Source: Calothrix sp. NIES-4105 (GTDB taxonomy: Bacteria > Cyanobacteriota > Cyanobacteriia > Cyanobacteriales > Nostocaceae). From it: a stretch of DNA of 64,000 nt. The DNA lies in the NCBI RefSeq assembly GCF_002368415.1, contig NZ_AP018290.1:8237717-8301716 (forward strand), read 5' to 3'. Shown here piece after piece: positions 35,401-43,938 of the stretch (positions are counted from its first letter, which is position 1; the number at the start of each line of letters is the position of its first letter). Both the position numbers and the translations under genes were made by a program. The notes under the pieces were generated by a model. That model did not search any database. It saw only the letters and a program-made list of their open reading frames with translations, and was not told the DNA's origin.

Positions 35401-35547
35401 CACCGTCTTTCTACAGTACGTAGCGCTGACCTAATCTTGGTATTAGACCACGGTGTATTAGTAGAAAGTGGTACTCATGATGAGTTAATCGCCAAACAAG
35501 GTCATTATTACTACTTAAATCAACAACAACTAGCTCAAGCAGGTTAA
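32455..35547 (+). CDS. Peptidase-containing ABC transporter (CNB-like, C39 peptidase, ABC), copy 1
   Basis: 1030 residues from ATG 32455. Order: cyclic-nucleotide-binding-like domain (about 1-135, with F-G-E-A-T-L-F-G-E), a linker region, C39 peptidase (about 315-450; catalytic C328 in S-D-C-G-A-A-C, His in A-I-A-H-W-E-G-K-H-F, Asp in G-D-P-A-I-G-Q), membrane domain (about 465-745), ATPase with Walker A G-R-S-G-S-G-K-T-T, signature L-S-G-G-Q-R-Q-R and Walker B L-L-L-F-D-E-A. It should cut double-glycine leaders and export peptides. Followed by hlyD-type and parvulin genes and by leader-peptide genes; paralog at 55250-58315. Confidence 0.92.
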   Translation: MQTQEELSLRITKVLGELAPKELQSCVQAAQILELPPLKQFWQLRDGEKGIYIVLTGKVRFLDDFENLITTLSVGASFGEATLFGEDEFSSYAARASQNLRLCYLSLETLKPLMTQYPEVKDKLYKQASIWDLILLCRQNSNFPSSPSQVPDMLEALSLFERLDVTTSETKLVLKDCNMLMIRVGRLTHSDGTLLLPGKICANPKQGNWHVEQPTTVYVLKNTDYQTALQHCYELAQFGAPSEQPVFSIRQPRKRRAAADNIENIRESIRDTAISNQKVIPFPLRNHNEQKPKKSRAYFPSPKVVIRHWWGRITRQYPFYAQQSASDCGAACLVMIGNYWGKRFSVNRLRDMTNVSRSGASLRAVAAAAESLGFASRPVKATLDKLAEQSLPAIAHWEGKHFIVVYEITSKQVIVGDPAIGQRTLTRQEFVAGWTGYALLLQPTMGLKNALEEGAEFWKFFELIKPHYKVLIEIFIASVLMQLFGLVTPIFTQLLLDRVLVQRSVATLNAVGLGMIVFGLFRIAMNGVRTYLLDHTANRVSLSLLVGFIKHTFRLPLSYFESRYVGDIVSRVQENQKIQRFLTGQTLSIVLDMLTLVVYLGLMLSYSWRMTLFVLLTVPPFFILALASTSILRRISRDVFNANAEENSYLIQSLTGIRTVRSLAIEQTVRWRWEELLNHLIKKGFNAQVIGNRLSVISGAIETFTSTGLMWYGATQVINGELTIGQLVAFNMLVGNVLSPFQRLSLLWNELQEIVISTERINDVLEAEPEEDLLSKPRKTLGVLKGRIRFQNVTFRYHPESPKNVLENINFEIKPEQMVALVGRSGSGKTTLSKLILGLYPPTDGKVLIDGHDVTSISLRSLRSQVGVVDQDTFLFGGTIRENISIAYPNASFEEIIQAAQLAGADEFIQQLPLGYETQIGEGGGMLSGGQRQRIAIARALMGNPRLLLFDEATSHLDTESERIIQNNLKTILKGRTSVIIAHRLSTVRSADLILVLDHGVLVESGTHDELIAKQGHYYYLNQQQLAQAG

Positions 35548-35641
35548 ACAAGACGCGCGCTCTCCCGTGCTATCAAAGGTCTTGCTTGGGTTGTGGGATA
35601 ACTATCCCAATCCCATATTTAATATTTTGGGAACTATAACT

Positions 35642-37186
35642 ATGCCAAATCCACATATCAATTCTTCATCTACGCTTGCCGAAAGCGAGCATAATAGTAG
35701 CATATATAACAATAAATATGATAAGAATACTGAAATTAACCAAGCAATTGCTAATCAAAACGATTTATATTATGGCACTGAAGAACTACTAGATGCCTTA
35801 CCTAGAGTATGGACACGCAGTGTGCTTTATGTACTGGTAGGTTTTGCTGTTCTTGGCTTACCTTGGGCAACATTCTCCAAAGTTGATGAAACTGGAGGCG
35901 CCAGAGGACGTTTAGAACCTATTGGCGCCACACAAAAACTGGACATTGAAGCCGGTGGGAGTGTCAAAGCTGTCAAAGTCAAAGAAGGGGATAGTGTAAC
36001 AGCAGGGCAGATACTTTTAGAACTAGATTCTGAAATTCTGCTAACTCAATTGAAAGAAACCGAAGCAAAGCTCAATGGAGTTCAAAATCAACTAGCACAA
36101 CTTAATATACTCAAAAACCAACTACGGATGACTCTTGGGGTGACTGAGCAACAAAACCAGTCACAAACTTTAGAAAAAATGTCTCAAGTCAACCAGGCAA
36201 AACAAAACTTGGATGCAAAACAGAGTACTTATAACTTACAAAAATTAGAAAAGCAGGCATTAGTTAATCAGGCACTGCAAGCAATTGATAGCGCAGTTAA
36301 TGACCAAAAATCGGCACAAGGTCGCTTGGCTATAGACTCTAGACAAGTCCAACGGTTTAGTCAACTGGTGAATGAAGGTGCGGTTTCTCCAACTCAAGTT
36401 GAGCAACTTAAAAAAGAAGAACAAGAAAGCCAGCGACTTCACCAAAAAGCCCAGTCTGACATTAAACAAGCGCAACTACGTCTAGCTGAAGAACAAAACC
36501 GCTATCAGACAACAGTCAATCAGTTAGAGTCTGATATCAAACAAGCAAAATTACGACTAATTGAGGAGCAAAACGGCTATCAAAGCTTACTCCAAGCTGG
36601 TAAATTAGCAGTTCTGAAAACTACTCAGCAACTCAAAGACCTCGAAGCCCAATATGGGACACTCAAATCACAAATTGCTCAGATAGGAAGCCAAATCACC
36701 TCATTAAAGCTTCAATTACAGCAGCGTGTAGTGCGGGCGCCAATTGATGGAGTGATTTTTGAGCTACCAGTTACCAAAGCGGGAGCAGTTGTACAACCTG
36801 GTCAAAGAATTGCTCAAATTGCACCCAAAAACGCTGGCTTTGTACTCAAAGCGCAAATGCCAAGTCAAGATAGCGGCTTCTTGAAGAAGGGAATGCCAGT
36901 CAAAGTCAAGTTTGATGCATATCCGTTTCAAGAATACGGCATTGTCGAAGGCAAAGTCAGTTGGATTTCTCCTGATACCAAAATTACACAAACACCCCAA
37001 GGAAACATAGAAAACTTTCAGTTAGAAATTGCCCTAAACCAGCAACATATTCAAAACGGACAGAAACGAATTCTATTAACCGCAGGTCAGACAGCAACAG
37101 CTGAAGTAATTATTCGCCAGCGCCGGGTTATCGACTATGTTTTAGACCCATTCAAAAAACTTCAAAAAGGAGGTTTACAAATGTAG
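35642..37186 (+). CDS. HlyD-family membrane fusion protein, copy 1
   Basis: 514 residues from ATG 35642; the alternative GTG 75 bases upstream is unlikely because the paralog also begins M-P-N-P. One membrane helix near 65-85 (V-L-Y-V-L-V-G-F-A-V-L-G-L-P), a lipoyl-like half (V-K-A-V-K-V-K-E-G-D-S-V-T-A-G-Q-I-L near 125-142), long coiled coil (about 150-370) and the second lipoyl half plus beta-barrel (V-V-R-A-P-I-D-G-V-I-F near 385). It links the ABC transporter to the outer membrane in type I secretion. It is 95 bases after the transporter. Confidence 0.92.
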   Translation: MPNPHINSSSTLAESEHNSSIYNNKYDKNTEINQAIANQNDLYYGTEELLDALPRVWTRSVLYVLVGFAVLGLPWATFSKVDETGGARGRLEPIGATQKLDIEAGGSVKAVKVKEGDSVTAGQILLELDSEILLTQLKETEAKLNGVQNQLAQLNILKNQLRMTLGVTEQQNQSQTLEKMSQVNQAKQNLDAKQSTYNLQKLEKQALVNQALQAIDSAVNDQKSAQGRLAIDSRQVQRFSQLVNEGAVSPTQVEQLKKEEQESQRLHQKAQSDIKQAQLRLAEEQNRYQTTVNQLESDIKQAKLRLIEEQNGYQSLLQAGKLAVLKTTQQLKDLEAQYGTLKSQIAQIGSQITSLKLQLQQRVVRAPIDGVIFELPVTKAGAVVQPGQRIAQIAPKNAGFVLKAQMPSQDSGFLKKGMPVKVKFDAYPFQEYGIVEGKVSWISPDTKITQTPQGNIENFQLEIALNQQHIQNGQKRILLTAGQTATAEVIIRQRRVIDYVLDPFKKLQKGGLQM

Positions 37187-37234
37187 AAACCGGATATATT
37201 CGGTTTCCACAAAGTTTCGATATTTAAAACGTAA

Positions 37235-37251
37235 GGTGGGCATTGCCCACC
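37235..37251. repeat. GGTGGGCA/TGCCCACC palindrome between hlyD and the isomerase gene
   Basis: Copy of the family at 113-129 (GGTGGGCATTGCCCACC), in the 97-bp gap between the adaptor and isomerase genes. Confidence 0.85.
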
Positions 37252-37283
37252 ATACTTAAACACTTCAAAAAAAGGTTCTAACT

Positions 37284-38066
37284 ATGCCAAACATAAACAT
37301 TTCCGTTCCAGACATCATTCACAGCATCAAACTCACATGCCAAATTCCTGATGTTGTAGAAAAAATAGTATCTCAACAGATTATCACCCAAGCAGCACAA
37401 GAAGCAGGAATTGAAGTTGAGGACGCAGAACTGCAAACAGAAGGTGACAAACTGCGGTTAGAAAAGAAACTAATCAAAGCTAAAGACACTTGGATGTGGC
37501 TGGAAAAACACCATCTTTCTATGAAGGACTTTGAAGAATTAGTCTATAACAAGGTTTTAGAAAGAAAATTAGCGAATCATCTATTTTCGCCTTATGTGGA
37601 AAAGTTTTTTTATGAGCGCCGAGTAGATTATGATGCTGCCGTCACTTATGAAGTCATCTTCGATAATAGGGACTTAGCCTTGGAATTATTTTGTGCCTTA
37701 GAAGAAGGTGAAATCACTTTCCCTGAAATTGCACGCCAATTCATTCAAGAACCAGAACTTCGTCGTGCCGGTGGATATCAAGGACTCCGGCGCCGTAAGG
37801 ACTTTCGTCCAGATATTGCCGCTGCTGTGTTTGCTGCTTCACCACCTCAAATTCTCAAACCGATTACTACGCCCAAAGGAGTGTACTTAGTGTGGGTAGA
37901 AGAAATCATTCAGCCTCAGTTAGATGACCAATTACGCGAACAAATCATTACAGAATCGTTTTCTGAATGGTTGAAGCAACAAATTCAGGCAGCGAACATT
38001 GTCATCACTCCATTTAACACGAGTGCTAACGATTCAGTACCTGAAGAATTGCTGAAACAAGCTTAA
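37284..38066 (+). CDS. Parvulin-like peptidyl-prolyl isomerase, copy 1
   Basis: 260 residues. N-terminal SurA-type helical segment (1-110) and a parvulin-like domain (about 120-225): F-P-E-I-A-R-Q-F near 142, G-G-Y-Q-G near 164-168 and P-P-Q-I-L-K-P-I-T-T-P-K-G-V-Y-L-V near 190-206. No signal peptide, so it acts in the cytoplasm, perhaps keeping precursors unfolded or presenting them to the exporter. It is the third gene of the module; paralog at 59863-60663. Confidence 0.85.
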   Translation: MPNINISVPDIIHSIKLTCQIPDVVEKIVSQQIITQAAQEAGIEVEDAELQTEGDKLRLEKKLIKAKDTWMWLEKHHLSMKDFEELVYNKVLERKLANHLFSPYVEKFFYERRVDYDAAVTYEVIFDNRDLALELFCALEEGEITFPEIARQFIQEPELRRAGGYQGLRRRKDFRPDIAAAVFAASPPQILKPITTPKGVYLVWVEEIIQPQLDDQLREQIITESFSEWLKQQIQAANIVITPFNTSANDSVPEELLKQA

Positions 38067-38542
38067 CACAAGCGAGTAAATTCTCTTTTCTTGGATGGAC
38101 AAAACTTTGCAGCAAATTGATCAATTCAAATACTTACATCAAAAAACCTCTAAAACCGCTCAGAGCTAAAATTTAATAGCTACTCAAAACATATGTTTTC
38201 TATTGAATTTAGCTGTTAATGCTATATTTTTATAGCGTTTAAGGTACTTCAAAAAAAATCTATATTTAATACAAAAAAATATCACATTCGTGTCTGAGCA
38301 ATAAAAAAAAATCATAATTGCTCGGATTTTTATGCGTTTATTTATTACTAAAATAATATAAAAAAAACTTGTTTAAATCAGCAAATAACTCTATTTTAAA
38401 TTAAATAATTTTATTGAAATAAACAGTAAAAAGTATTGACTTTATTTGAAATTAAGCTAAACTAATAATGTAACCAATAAAAAACAAGTTGGTTGCAAAA
38501 GTAATTCCCAAAATCAATTTTGTAATTCTCAGGAGAAACCTC
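38067..38542. other. Non-coding region with candidate terminator before the leader-peptide genes
   Basis: AT-rich. A hairpin at 38294-38331 (CTGAGCAAT...ATTGCTCGG then ATTTTT) may end the transporter operon. A strong AGGAG ribosome site lies at 38531-38535 before the next gene. Confidence 0.6.
38294..38331 (+). terminator. Candidate terminator after the first export module
   Basis: An 8-of-9 base stem followed by ATTTTT. The following gene has its own ribosome site. Confidence 0.5.
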
Positions 38543-38821
38543 ATGATTATCTCTGATTTGAATGCTTTAGAAGTTGTTGAATCTGCTGAAGTAGTTGGTG
38601 GCTTTAACCAGGGCTATGATTTCAGCTATATCAATTTCAATGAGTACGTAAATATCTACAAAAACGTTTACTCAAATACAAACGTCAAGGGTCATCTTGC
38701 TACTGCTGAAAGTGATGCAAAAGCTTATGGTTATGGCACCACTACTCAAATATTTACTAACACAGAAACAACACCTTTTAGTTCAAGCTCAAACGGTGTT
38801 TCAATTTCCGCATCTAGCTAA
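38543..38821 (+). CDS. Double-glycine leader peptide gene 1
   Basis: 92 residues from ATG 38543, with AGGAG at 38531-38535. The leader (1-20) is M-I-I-S-D-L-N-A-L-E-V-V-E-S-A-E-V-V-G-G: an I-S-D-L motif and acidic residues before Gly-Gly. The core is rich in Asn, Tyr, Ser and Thr (about 72 residues). Cleavage after Gly-Gly by the adjacent C39 peptidase is expected. The similar gene at 61073 has the same leader type. Product unknown; probably a secreted peptide of the double-glycine type. Confidence 0.78.
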   Translation: MIISDLNALEVVESAEVVGGFNQGYDFSYINFNEYVNIYKNVYSNTNVKGHLATAESDAKAYGYGTTTQIFTNTETTPFSSSSNGVSISASS

Positions 38822-39068
38822 TAATATATTTTTGTAGCCTGAACTTTAACGTTTGAGAAAAGGCAAGCATCTCAAATTTGCCATTTAATGTCATGAGTTC
38901 GGCAGTGAAGCATCTTAAAAATATTGCATATAACCGAGATTCTTCGCTTCTGAAAGAATGACATTCTATTTGAGAAAATTTGGATGCTTTTGGAAAAGTA
39001 ATTATTGTAAACTTTTTAATTCTTTTAGTGGAATAAAAAAATATCAATAATTGCTTAGAAATTGCAAA

Positions 39069-39101
39069 ATCACTGAAAGCTTGCTCAAGTTTTCAGTGAT
39101 T
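39069..39101 (+). terminator. Hairpin after leader-peptide gene 1
   Basis: An 11-bp stem (AATCACTGAAA ... TTTCAGTGATT), without a clear U run. May be a terminator or processing site. Confidence 0.4.
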
Positions 39102-39244
39102 AGCTAATCTGTGCCTAAATTGCATCAAATATAAATAGGCATCGGTAGAACCAAACATCAATTTGATTATTGCTATGTCATGCTAGCCAAAAATTTACTA
39201 AAGCCAGAACAGCAGTTAAATACCCTCTCTTCTGGAGCGCTACT

Positions 39245-39622
39245 TTGATAACTCGACTTCATACACTGTCAACTAGTGTGAAATTAATTTTGCCTAGGTA
39301 CTTAAATTCCTTAACCATCTCAGACTTAAGTTATTTACAGGACATTAACGAAAGTAGCGCTGTAGAAGGAGGCAATACTAACGCTGTTACAGCTACCGTC
39401 ACGTCTTCAGGACCAGGATATGCCATAGCTGGCGCCTCATCATTTGCGAGCGGTCAGGCTACTTATGCAGGTACTCAGACCAATACAAATGTTCAAAATA
39501 TAGGTCTATTTAAGTCTAGTACAGCCGATGCAACAGCCAGAGCATTTGCACAGACCGGAAACCAAATTGCTATATCTTCAAGTAGCAGTACATCAATCTG
39601 GCTCAGTATCACCAGTCCTTAA
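39245..39622 (+). CDS. Leader peptide gene 2, Ser/Thr/Ala-rich core, uncertain start
   Basis: The leader ends L-T-I-S-D-L-S-Y-L-Q-D-I-N-E-S-S-A-V-E-G-G, matching the locus consensus. The core (82 residues) is Ala/Ser/Thr-rich (T-A-T-V-T-S-S-G-P-G-Y). The normal ATG a few residues before L-T-I is absent. TTG 39245 has GGAG seven bases upstream (39234-39237) and gives 125 residues with a 43-residue leader. GTG or TTG starts closer to the motif lack a ribosome site. The gene may be degraded or use a rare start. Confidence 0.6.
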   Translation: MITRLHTLSTSVKLILPRYLNSLTISDLSYLQDINESSAVEGGNTNAVTATVTSSGPGYAIAGASSFASGQATYAGTQTNTNVQNIGLFKSSTADATARAFAQTGNQIAISSSSSTSIWLSITSP

Positions 39623-39744
39623 GAAACTTAAAGAAATAAATTATCAGATAGGACAGACAAAATTGGCATCTCGATAAATTCCGGCTTGTTAAGCAAAATT
39701 AACATAGTTACTAATCTTTTTTCGATTTTCAATGAGGTGCATGT

Positions 39745-40125
39745 ATGCAGTACAATACAAGTAGATTAGAGATATCAGACTTGAGCTATTGTGAACTCGC
39801 AGCAGAGGAAGAAGCTGAGATAACAGGCGGATTTATTCTTGCTAGAAGTTTTGGTTTTAATTTCACTTTATATACCTATTTAACCCGGGGTCTGTCTAGC
39901 ATTTTACCTTCAGGTTTAGAAGGCTATAATAAAAAAGAAATGTATTCTGAACCAGGAACTGTTGTTAACAAACTGGAAAATCCCCAGACTGGCTCAAGTG
40001 GAGTAGAAGTGGTAAGCAATAATGGGAATGCTAAATCTCATAGTGTTGTTTTAAAAGGAAGTAATTCGATGACAGCATTTTCAACTTCAACTGTTTCTAA
40101 TTCCTCTGGTCTTTTATCAACATAA
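39745..40125 (+). CDS. Double-glycine leader peptide gene 3
   Basis: 126 residues, ATG 39745 with GAGGTG upstream. The leader is 29 residues: L-E-I-S-D-L-S-Y-C-E-L-A-A-E-E-E-A near 8-24, then I-T-G-G. The core is Ser/Thr/Asn-rich. It is a paralog of the gene at 43939: both have a G-x-V-V/E-x-K-L-E-N segment and a closing Gly/Ser-rich part. Likely cut and exported by the C39 transporter. Confidence 0.75.
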   Translation: MQYNTSRLEISDLSYCELAAEEEAEITGGFILARSFGFNFTLYTYLTRGLSSILPSGLEGYNKKEMYSEPGTVVNKLENPQTGSSGVEVVSNNGNAKSHSVVLKGSNSMTAFSTSTVSNSSGLLST

Positions 40126-40154
40126 CAAACTATCTCTCCCCTAAAATCTTGACA

Positions 40155-40361
40155 ATGATTCGTCGTGAAATAGTCAAAAAAATAATCTCACCCGATGGTA
40201 GGGTTATCGCTGAAGCTCGCAGCATAGCTATAGAATCTGAAAACCAAAGTGAGACAAGTCAAAGTGTTTCAGTAAGTGTTTCTTCAGGTAGTTCTAGCAG
40301 TTACTCAACATCTAGCTCTAGGAGTTCATCGCAATCTCATGCTAGTAGTCCTAGCAATTAG
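40155..40361 (+). CDS. Small Ser-rich protein without Gly-Gly leader
   Basis: 68 residues from ATG 40155; TTG 40149 is possible. The N-terminal 27 residues (M-I-R-R-E-I-V-K-K-I-I-S-P-D-G-R-V-I-A-E) form a compact charged segment with a P-D-G turn, followed by an acidic stretch and a Ser-rich tail (over half Ser after residue 35). It has no GG motif, so it is not an obvious C39 substrate. It may be a target of the glycosyltransferases or an independent protein; I do not recognise it. Confidence 0.6.
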   Translation: MIRREIVKKIISPDGRVIAEARSIAIESENQSETSQSVSVSVSSGSSSSYSTSSSRSSSQSHASSPSN

Positions 40362-40402
40362 CTGGAAATAAAAACATTTGATACTTCCAAGAATCTGGGA
40401 TG

Positions 40403-40428
40403 GTGCGTTACATTGCTAACGCACTTTA
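40403..40428 (+). terminator. Candidate terminator after the leader-gene group
   Basis: Perfect 8-bp stem GTGCGTTA / TAACGCAC followed by TTTATA, about 40 bases after the Ser-rich gene. Confidence 0.55.
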
Positions 40429-40984
40429 TAAAAATCTGCTAATGCCAATTTAATATGAAGCTGCAAATAATTAAATCCCCCCTGCCCCCCTTAATAAGGC
40501 TACCGTGTACACACATCTTTAATAATCACCTTATTTTCCGCTCTTTGTGTTCTTTGTGCCTTTGTGGTTTTTCCTTTTGATGAACCACAAAGACACAAAG
40601 GTCACAAAGGAAGAGAAGAAAGAGAAGAAAAGTAACTTTGAGAGACTTGTGTGTACACGCCCTGCGTGCGTCAGGGGGGAGTAAGAGAAATAAAGTGTAT
40701 CTTCATATAGAAATGGTATAAACATCAAATCCTTTGGAACCAATTGATAATTTTCAAGTATTCCAATTTTGTAGAAAGCCTTGAAATTCAGTCAAGATAA
40801 TAGGGTTTGTTATTGATGATATGGCGTACTGTAACAACTTAGTACAGTGCGTTACACTATCAATAATAAACCCTACGATTACTCAAAATTTAAATTTGGA
40901 TTGTATTAAAATTTAAATACTTTGATAGACCAGGTGTGTTTGACATGAAAATTATCAAAAATAACAAGTTATTTTGATATAGCC
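40429..40984. repeat. Intergenic region with two inverted-repeat structures
   Basis: A structure from about 40543 to 40612 is made of CTTTGTGCCTTTGTGGTT and its inverse, flanked by CCCCCTGCCCCCC and CAGGGGGGAG sequences. A second structure at about 40801-40876 has arms AGGGTTTGTTATTGAT and ATCAATAATAAACCCT. Both look like small non-coding mobile elements. The rest holds the promoter of the following TPR gene. Confidence 0.7.
40801..40876. mobile_element. MITE-like hairpin element
   Basis: Terminal arms of 16 bases (one mismatch) around a central GCGTACTGTAAC...GTACAGTGCG segment. No coding capacity. Confidence 0.55.
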
Positions 40985-43822
40985 ATGAATAGCGAAAATA
41001 TTTTAGATTATTTAGAATATAACGTTAAATCCCTGATCGAGTCGGCAATTCAAAAGCATCAGTCTGGTGAATGGAATGAAGCAGAATTGCTATATGAACA
41101 GGTATTTCAGCTTCAACTCGAATTAGAAAATCAATATCAGCCAACAGCGAGTAACAATTTAGGAAGAATATCTGAGCAACAGGGCAACTTAGACACAGCA
41201 GTAGATTTTTTCCAACAAGCTTTAAGACTTAAACCTGAATATGCTAAGGCTTATTATAATTTGGGAAATGTCCTCCAGAAGCAGGGTAAGTTAGATGCAG
41301 CTATCGAATCTTACCAGCAAGCATTAAAAATTAATCCTGACTGTGCTGAAGCTTATAACAATTTGGGAACTGTCTTCCAGCAAAAAGGCAAGTTAGATGC
41401 AGCAATAGAGTCCTACCAGCGAGCATTAGCAATTAAACCTGACTATGCTAAGGTCTATAACAACTTAGCTAATACCTTTGACGAACAGGGTAAGTTAGAT
41501 GCAGCCGTAGAATCCTACAAGCAAGCTATTAGCTTTAACCCTAACTATGCTGAGTTTCATTATAACTTAGGAAATACACTTTTCGACCACGGGCGCCTAG
41601 AGGTAGCGATAGAATCATACTATCAAGCTTTAAAGGTTGATCCTAATTTTGCGCCAGCAAAGTTAGGCATTTGTGTAAGTCAGCTACCAATTATTTATTC
41701 CAGTGTTGACGAGATTAATTTGAAGCGAAATCACTATCAGCAACATCTGCTTTCTCTAGCAAACTACTATCAAATTGCTACTCCCCAACAAAGAGCAGAG
41801 GCAACTACAGCTATTGGTTTAGTTCAGCCTTTTTACCTGTCTTATCAAGGCTTAAATGACCGTCCTTTGCAGCAAATTTATGGGCAAATGATTACTGGGC
41901 TGATGTCGAGTCGCTATCCCCAGTGGAGTCAGCCATTGGCACTGCCAAAATTAGCAGCCAATGAAAAAGTTCGCATCGGTTTTGTTTCTAGATTTTTTTA
42001 CAATCATTCTAACTGGAAAATCCCCTTAAAGGGTTGGGTGGAAAACCTGGACAGAAGTGAGTTTGAATTATTTGGCTATCACACGAACAACGAACGCGAT
42101 CAAGGAACTACTTCTGCTGCGAAAGCGTTTGACAAATTTACTCAAGGTTCTTTACCACTGGAAAGATGGGCTGAAATTATTCAACAAGACAAGTTGCACA
42201 TCCTAATTTTCCCTGAATTTGGCATGGATCCAACAACAGTAAAATTGGGTTGTTTAAGGCTAGCTCCGATTCAAATGACATCTTGGGGACACCCTGTTAC
42301 TAGTGGGCTACCGACGATTGACTATTACTTGAGCAGTGACTTAATGGAACCAGAAAATGCTCAAGAACATTATACAGAGCAGTTAGTTAGATTGCCTAAT
42401 TTATCAATTCATTATACGCCGTTAACAATTGAAACTCAACCAATCAGTAAACGGGAAATTGGCATTGCTCTTGACGAAATTATGTTCTGGTGCTGTCAAT
42501 CCTTATTCAAATATTTACCGCAACATGATCATGTCTTTCCTCAAATTGCCAAGGACTTAGCTAAATGTAAGTTTGTCTTTATTGAGGCGCCGCTAGGAAA
42601 GTATGTTACTGAGATGTTTCGCCAAAGGATGAAACGAACTTTTGAGGAATTTGGACTCAATTATAAAGATTACTGCATCTTTTTGCCTCGCTTAGATGCC
42701 AGAAAGTTTGCCAGTACTACCGAAGCAGCAGATGTTTTCCTAGATAGCATCAGTTGGTCAGGATGCAACTCGACCTTGGAAGTAATCGCTCATAATATAC
42801 CAGTTGTTACCCTGTCAGGAGACATGATGCGGGGACGGCATACTATGGCTATTCTCAAAATGATGGGTGTAGAAGAGACGATTGCTGCAACTCTAGATGA
42901 GTATGTACAGGTGGCAGTTCGCCTCGGACAAGATGCTGAATATCGTCAACACATCTCTCAACAAGTTGCTGAAAATAAATATAAGTTATACGGCGACTTA
43001 AAACCAGTTAGGGCACTGGAGGATTTTCTCTTCAAGGTGGTTAATAAGCCAAGACGATTTGGCGCCGAACAGGTGGCAGAAACTTTTCAACTCGCAGTTC
43101 AACACCATCGAGCCAATCGCCTTGTTGAGGCTGAACAGCTATATCGTCAAGTTCTGGAAAAACAACCTGACCACCCGGAAGCTTTATACAATTTAGGGAT
43201 GCTGGCGCAACAGTTGGGGCAACCCGAAATCGCTCTTACGTGGTTGAATGCTGCAACACAAGTCCAACCAGATTCCGTTAAGACTTGGTTCAGTTTAGGT
43301 AATTTGTGTTTAGCTCAAAGCCAGTATGCCCAAGCTGTCATCGCTTACCACCAAGCTTTAGCCTTACGACCAGACTCACTAGCAATTTACAACAACTTGG
43401 GCTATGCTCTGCAACAACAAGGACAATTGGACGAAGCAGTTCAATACTATCAAAAAGCCTTAGAACTTAAGCCAGACCTTATAGAAGCTTCGGTTAATTT
43501 GGGTAATGCACTGCACGCTCAAGGCAAGCTTTCAAGGGAACAACAACTTAAATATGCTCAATTGAATCACAAGTTGGGCGCGCAAAGGAAAAAAGCTGGT
43601 GATTTGCAGACAGCTGTAGCTTACTATCGCTCCAGCATTGCTCTCCAACCTGATTTAGTAGAAGCTCATTACAACTTGGGGATTGTGCTGCAAGAACAAG
43701 GAGAGTTGCAAGAGGCAGTTACCTATTATCAAAAAGTAATAGAACTTAATCCCCAGCATACAGAAGCCCACTTGAATTTAAGCAAAATTCATCAACAGCA
43801 TTCCTCAGTTACAGGAGTGTGA
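40985..43822 (+). CDS. TPR protein with GT41-like (O-GlcNAc transferase-like) domain
   Basis: 945 residues. About five TPR units at 50-240 (A-Y-Y-N-L-G-N-V-L-Q-K-Q-G-K-L-D-A-A), a central GT41-like region (about 330-680) and five or so TPR units near 690-930. In the centre, R-I-G-F-V-S-R-F-F-Y-N-H-S near 330, H-I-L-I-F-P-E-F-G-M-D near 405 and A-D-V-F-L-D-S near 581 resemble the SPINDLY/OGT family, which moves a sugar from a nucleotide sugar to Ser/Thr. It sits among leader-peptide genes rich in Ser/Thr, so the natural guess is peptide glycosylation. No catalytic residue can be proven from sequence alone. Confidence 0.8.
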   Translation: MNSENILDYLEYNVKSLIESAIQKHQSGEWNEAELLYEQVFQLQLELENQYQPTASNNLGRISEQQGNLDTAVDFFQQALRLKPEYAKAYYNLGNVLQKQGKLDAAIESYQQALKINPDCAEAYNNLGTVFQQKGKLDAAIESYQRALAIKPDYAKVYNNLANTFDEQGKLDAAVESYKQAISFNPNYAEFHYNLGNTLFDHGRLEVAIESYYQALKVDPNFAPAKLGICVSQLPIIYSSVDEINLKRNHYQQHLLSLANYYQIATPQQRAEATTAIGLVQPFYLSYQGLNDRPLQQIYGQMITGLMSSRYPQWSQPLALPKLAANEKVRIGFVSRFFYNHSNWKIPLKGWVENLDRSEFELFGYHTNNERDQGTTSAAKAFDKFTQGSLPLERWAEIIQQDKLHILIFPEFGMDPTTVKLGCLRLAPIQMTSWGHPVTSGLPTIDYYLSSDLMEPENAQEHYTEQLVRLPNLSIHYTPLTIETQPISKREIGIALDEIMFWCCQSLFKYLPQHDHVFPQIAKDLAKCKFVFIEAPLGKYVTEMFRQRMKRTFEEFGLNYKDYCIFLPRLDARKFASTTEAADVFLDSISWSGCNSTLEVIAHNIPVVTLSGDMMRGRHTMAILKMMGVEETIAATLDEYVQVAVRLGQDAEYRQHISQQVAENKYKLYGDLKPVRALEDFLFKVVNKPRRFGAEQVAETFQLAVQHHRANRLVEAEQLYRQVLEKQPDHPEALYNLGMLAQQLGQPEIALTWLNAATQVQPDSVKTWFSLGNLCLAQSQYAQAVIAYHQALALRPDSLAIYNNLGYALQQQGQLDEAVQYYQKALELKPDLIEASVNLGNALHAQGKLSREQQLKYAQLNHKLGAQRKKAGDLQTAVAYYRSSIALQPDLVEAHYNLGIVLQEQGELQEAVTYYQKVIELNPQHTEAHLNLSKIHQQHSSVTGV

Positions 43823-43938
43823 TAATTTGTTAATTTTAAGTTGAGATTCTCGAATCAGACCCGATAATAAAATAGAGTGCTATTGTCTCTCGTATCACCT
43901 ATTCTTCAATTTTCACTGAATGTAATTAGAGGTGTATT

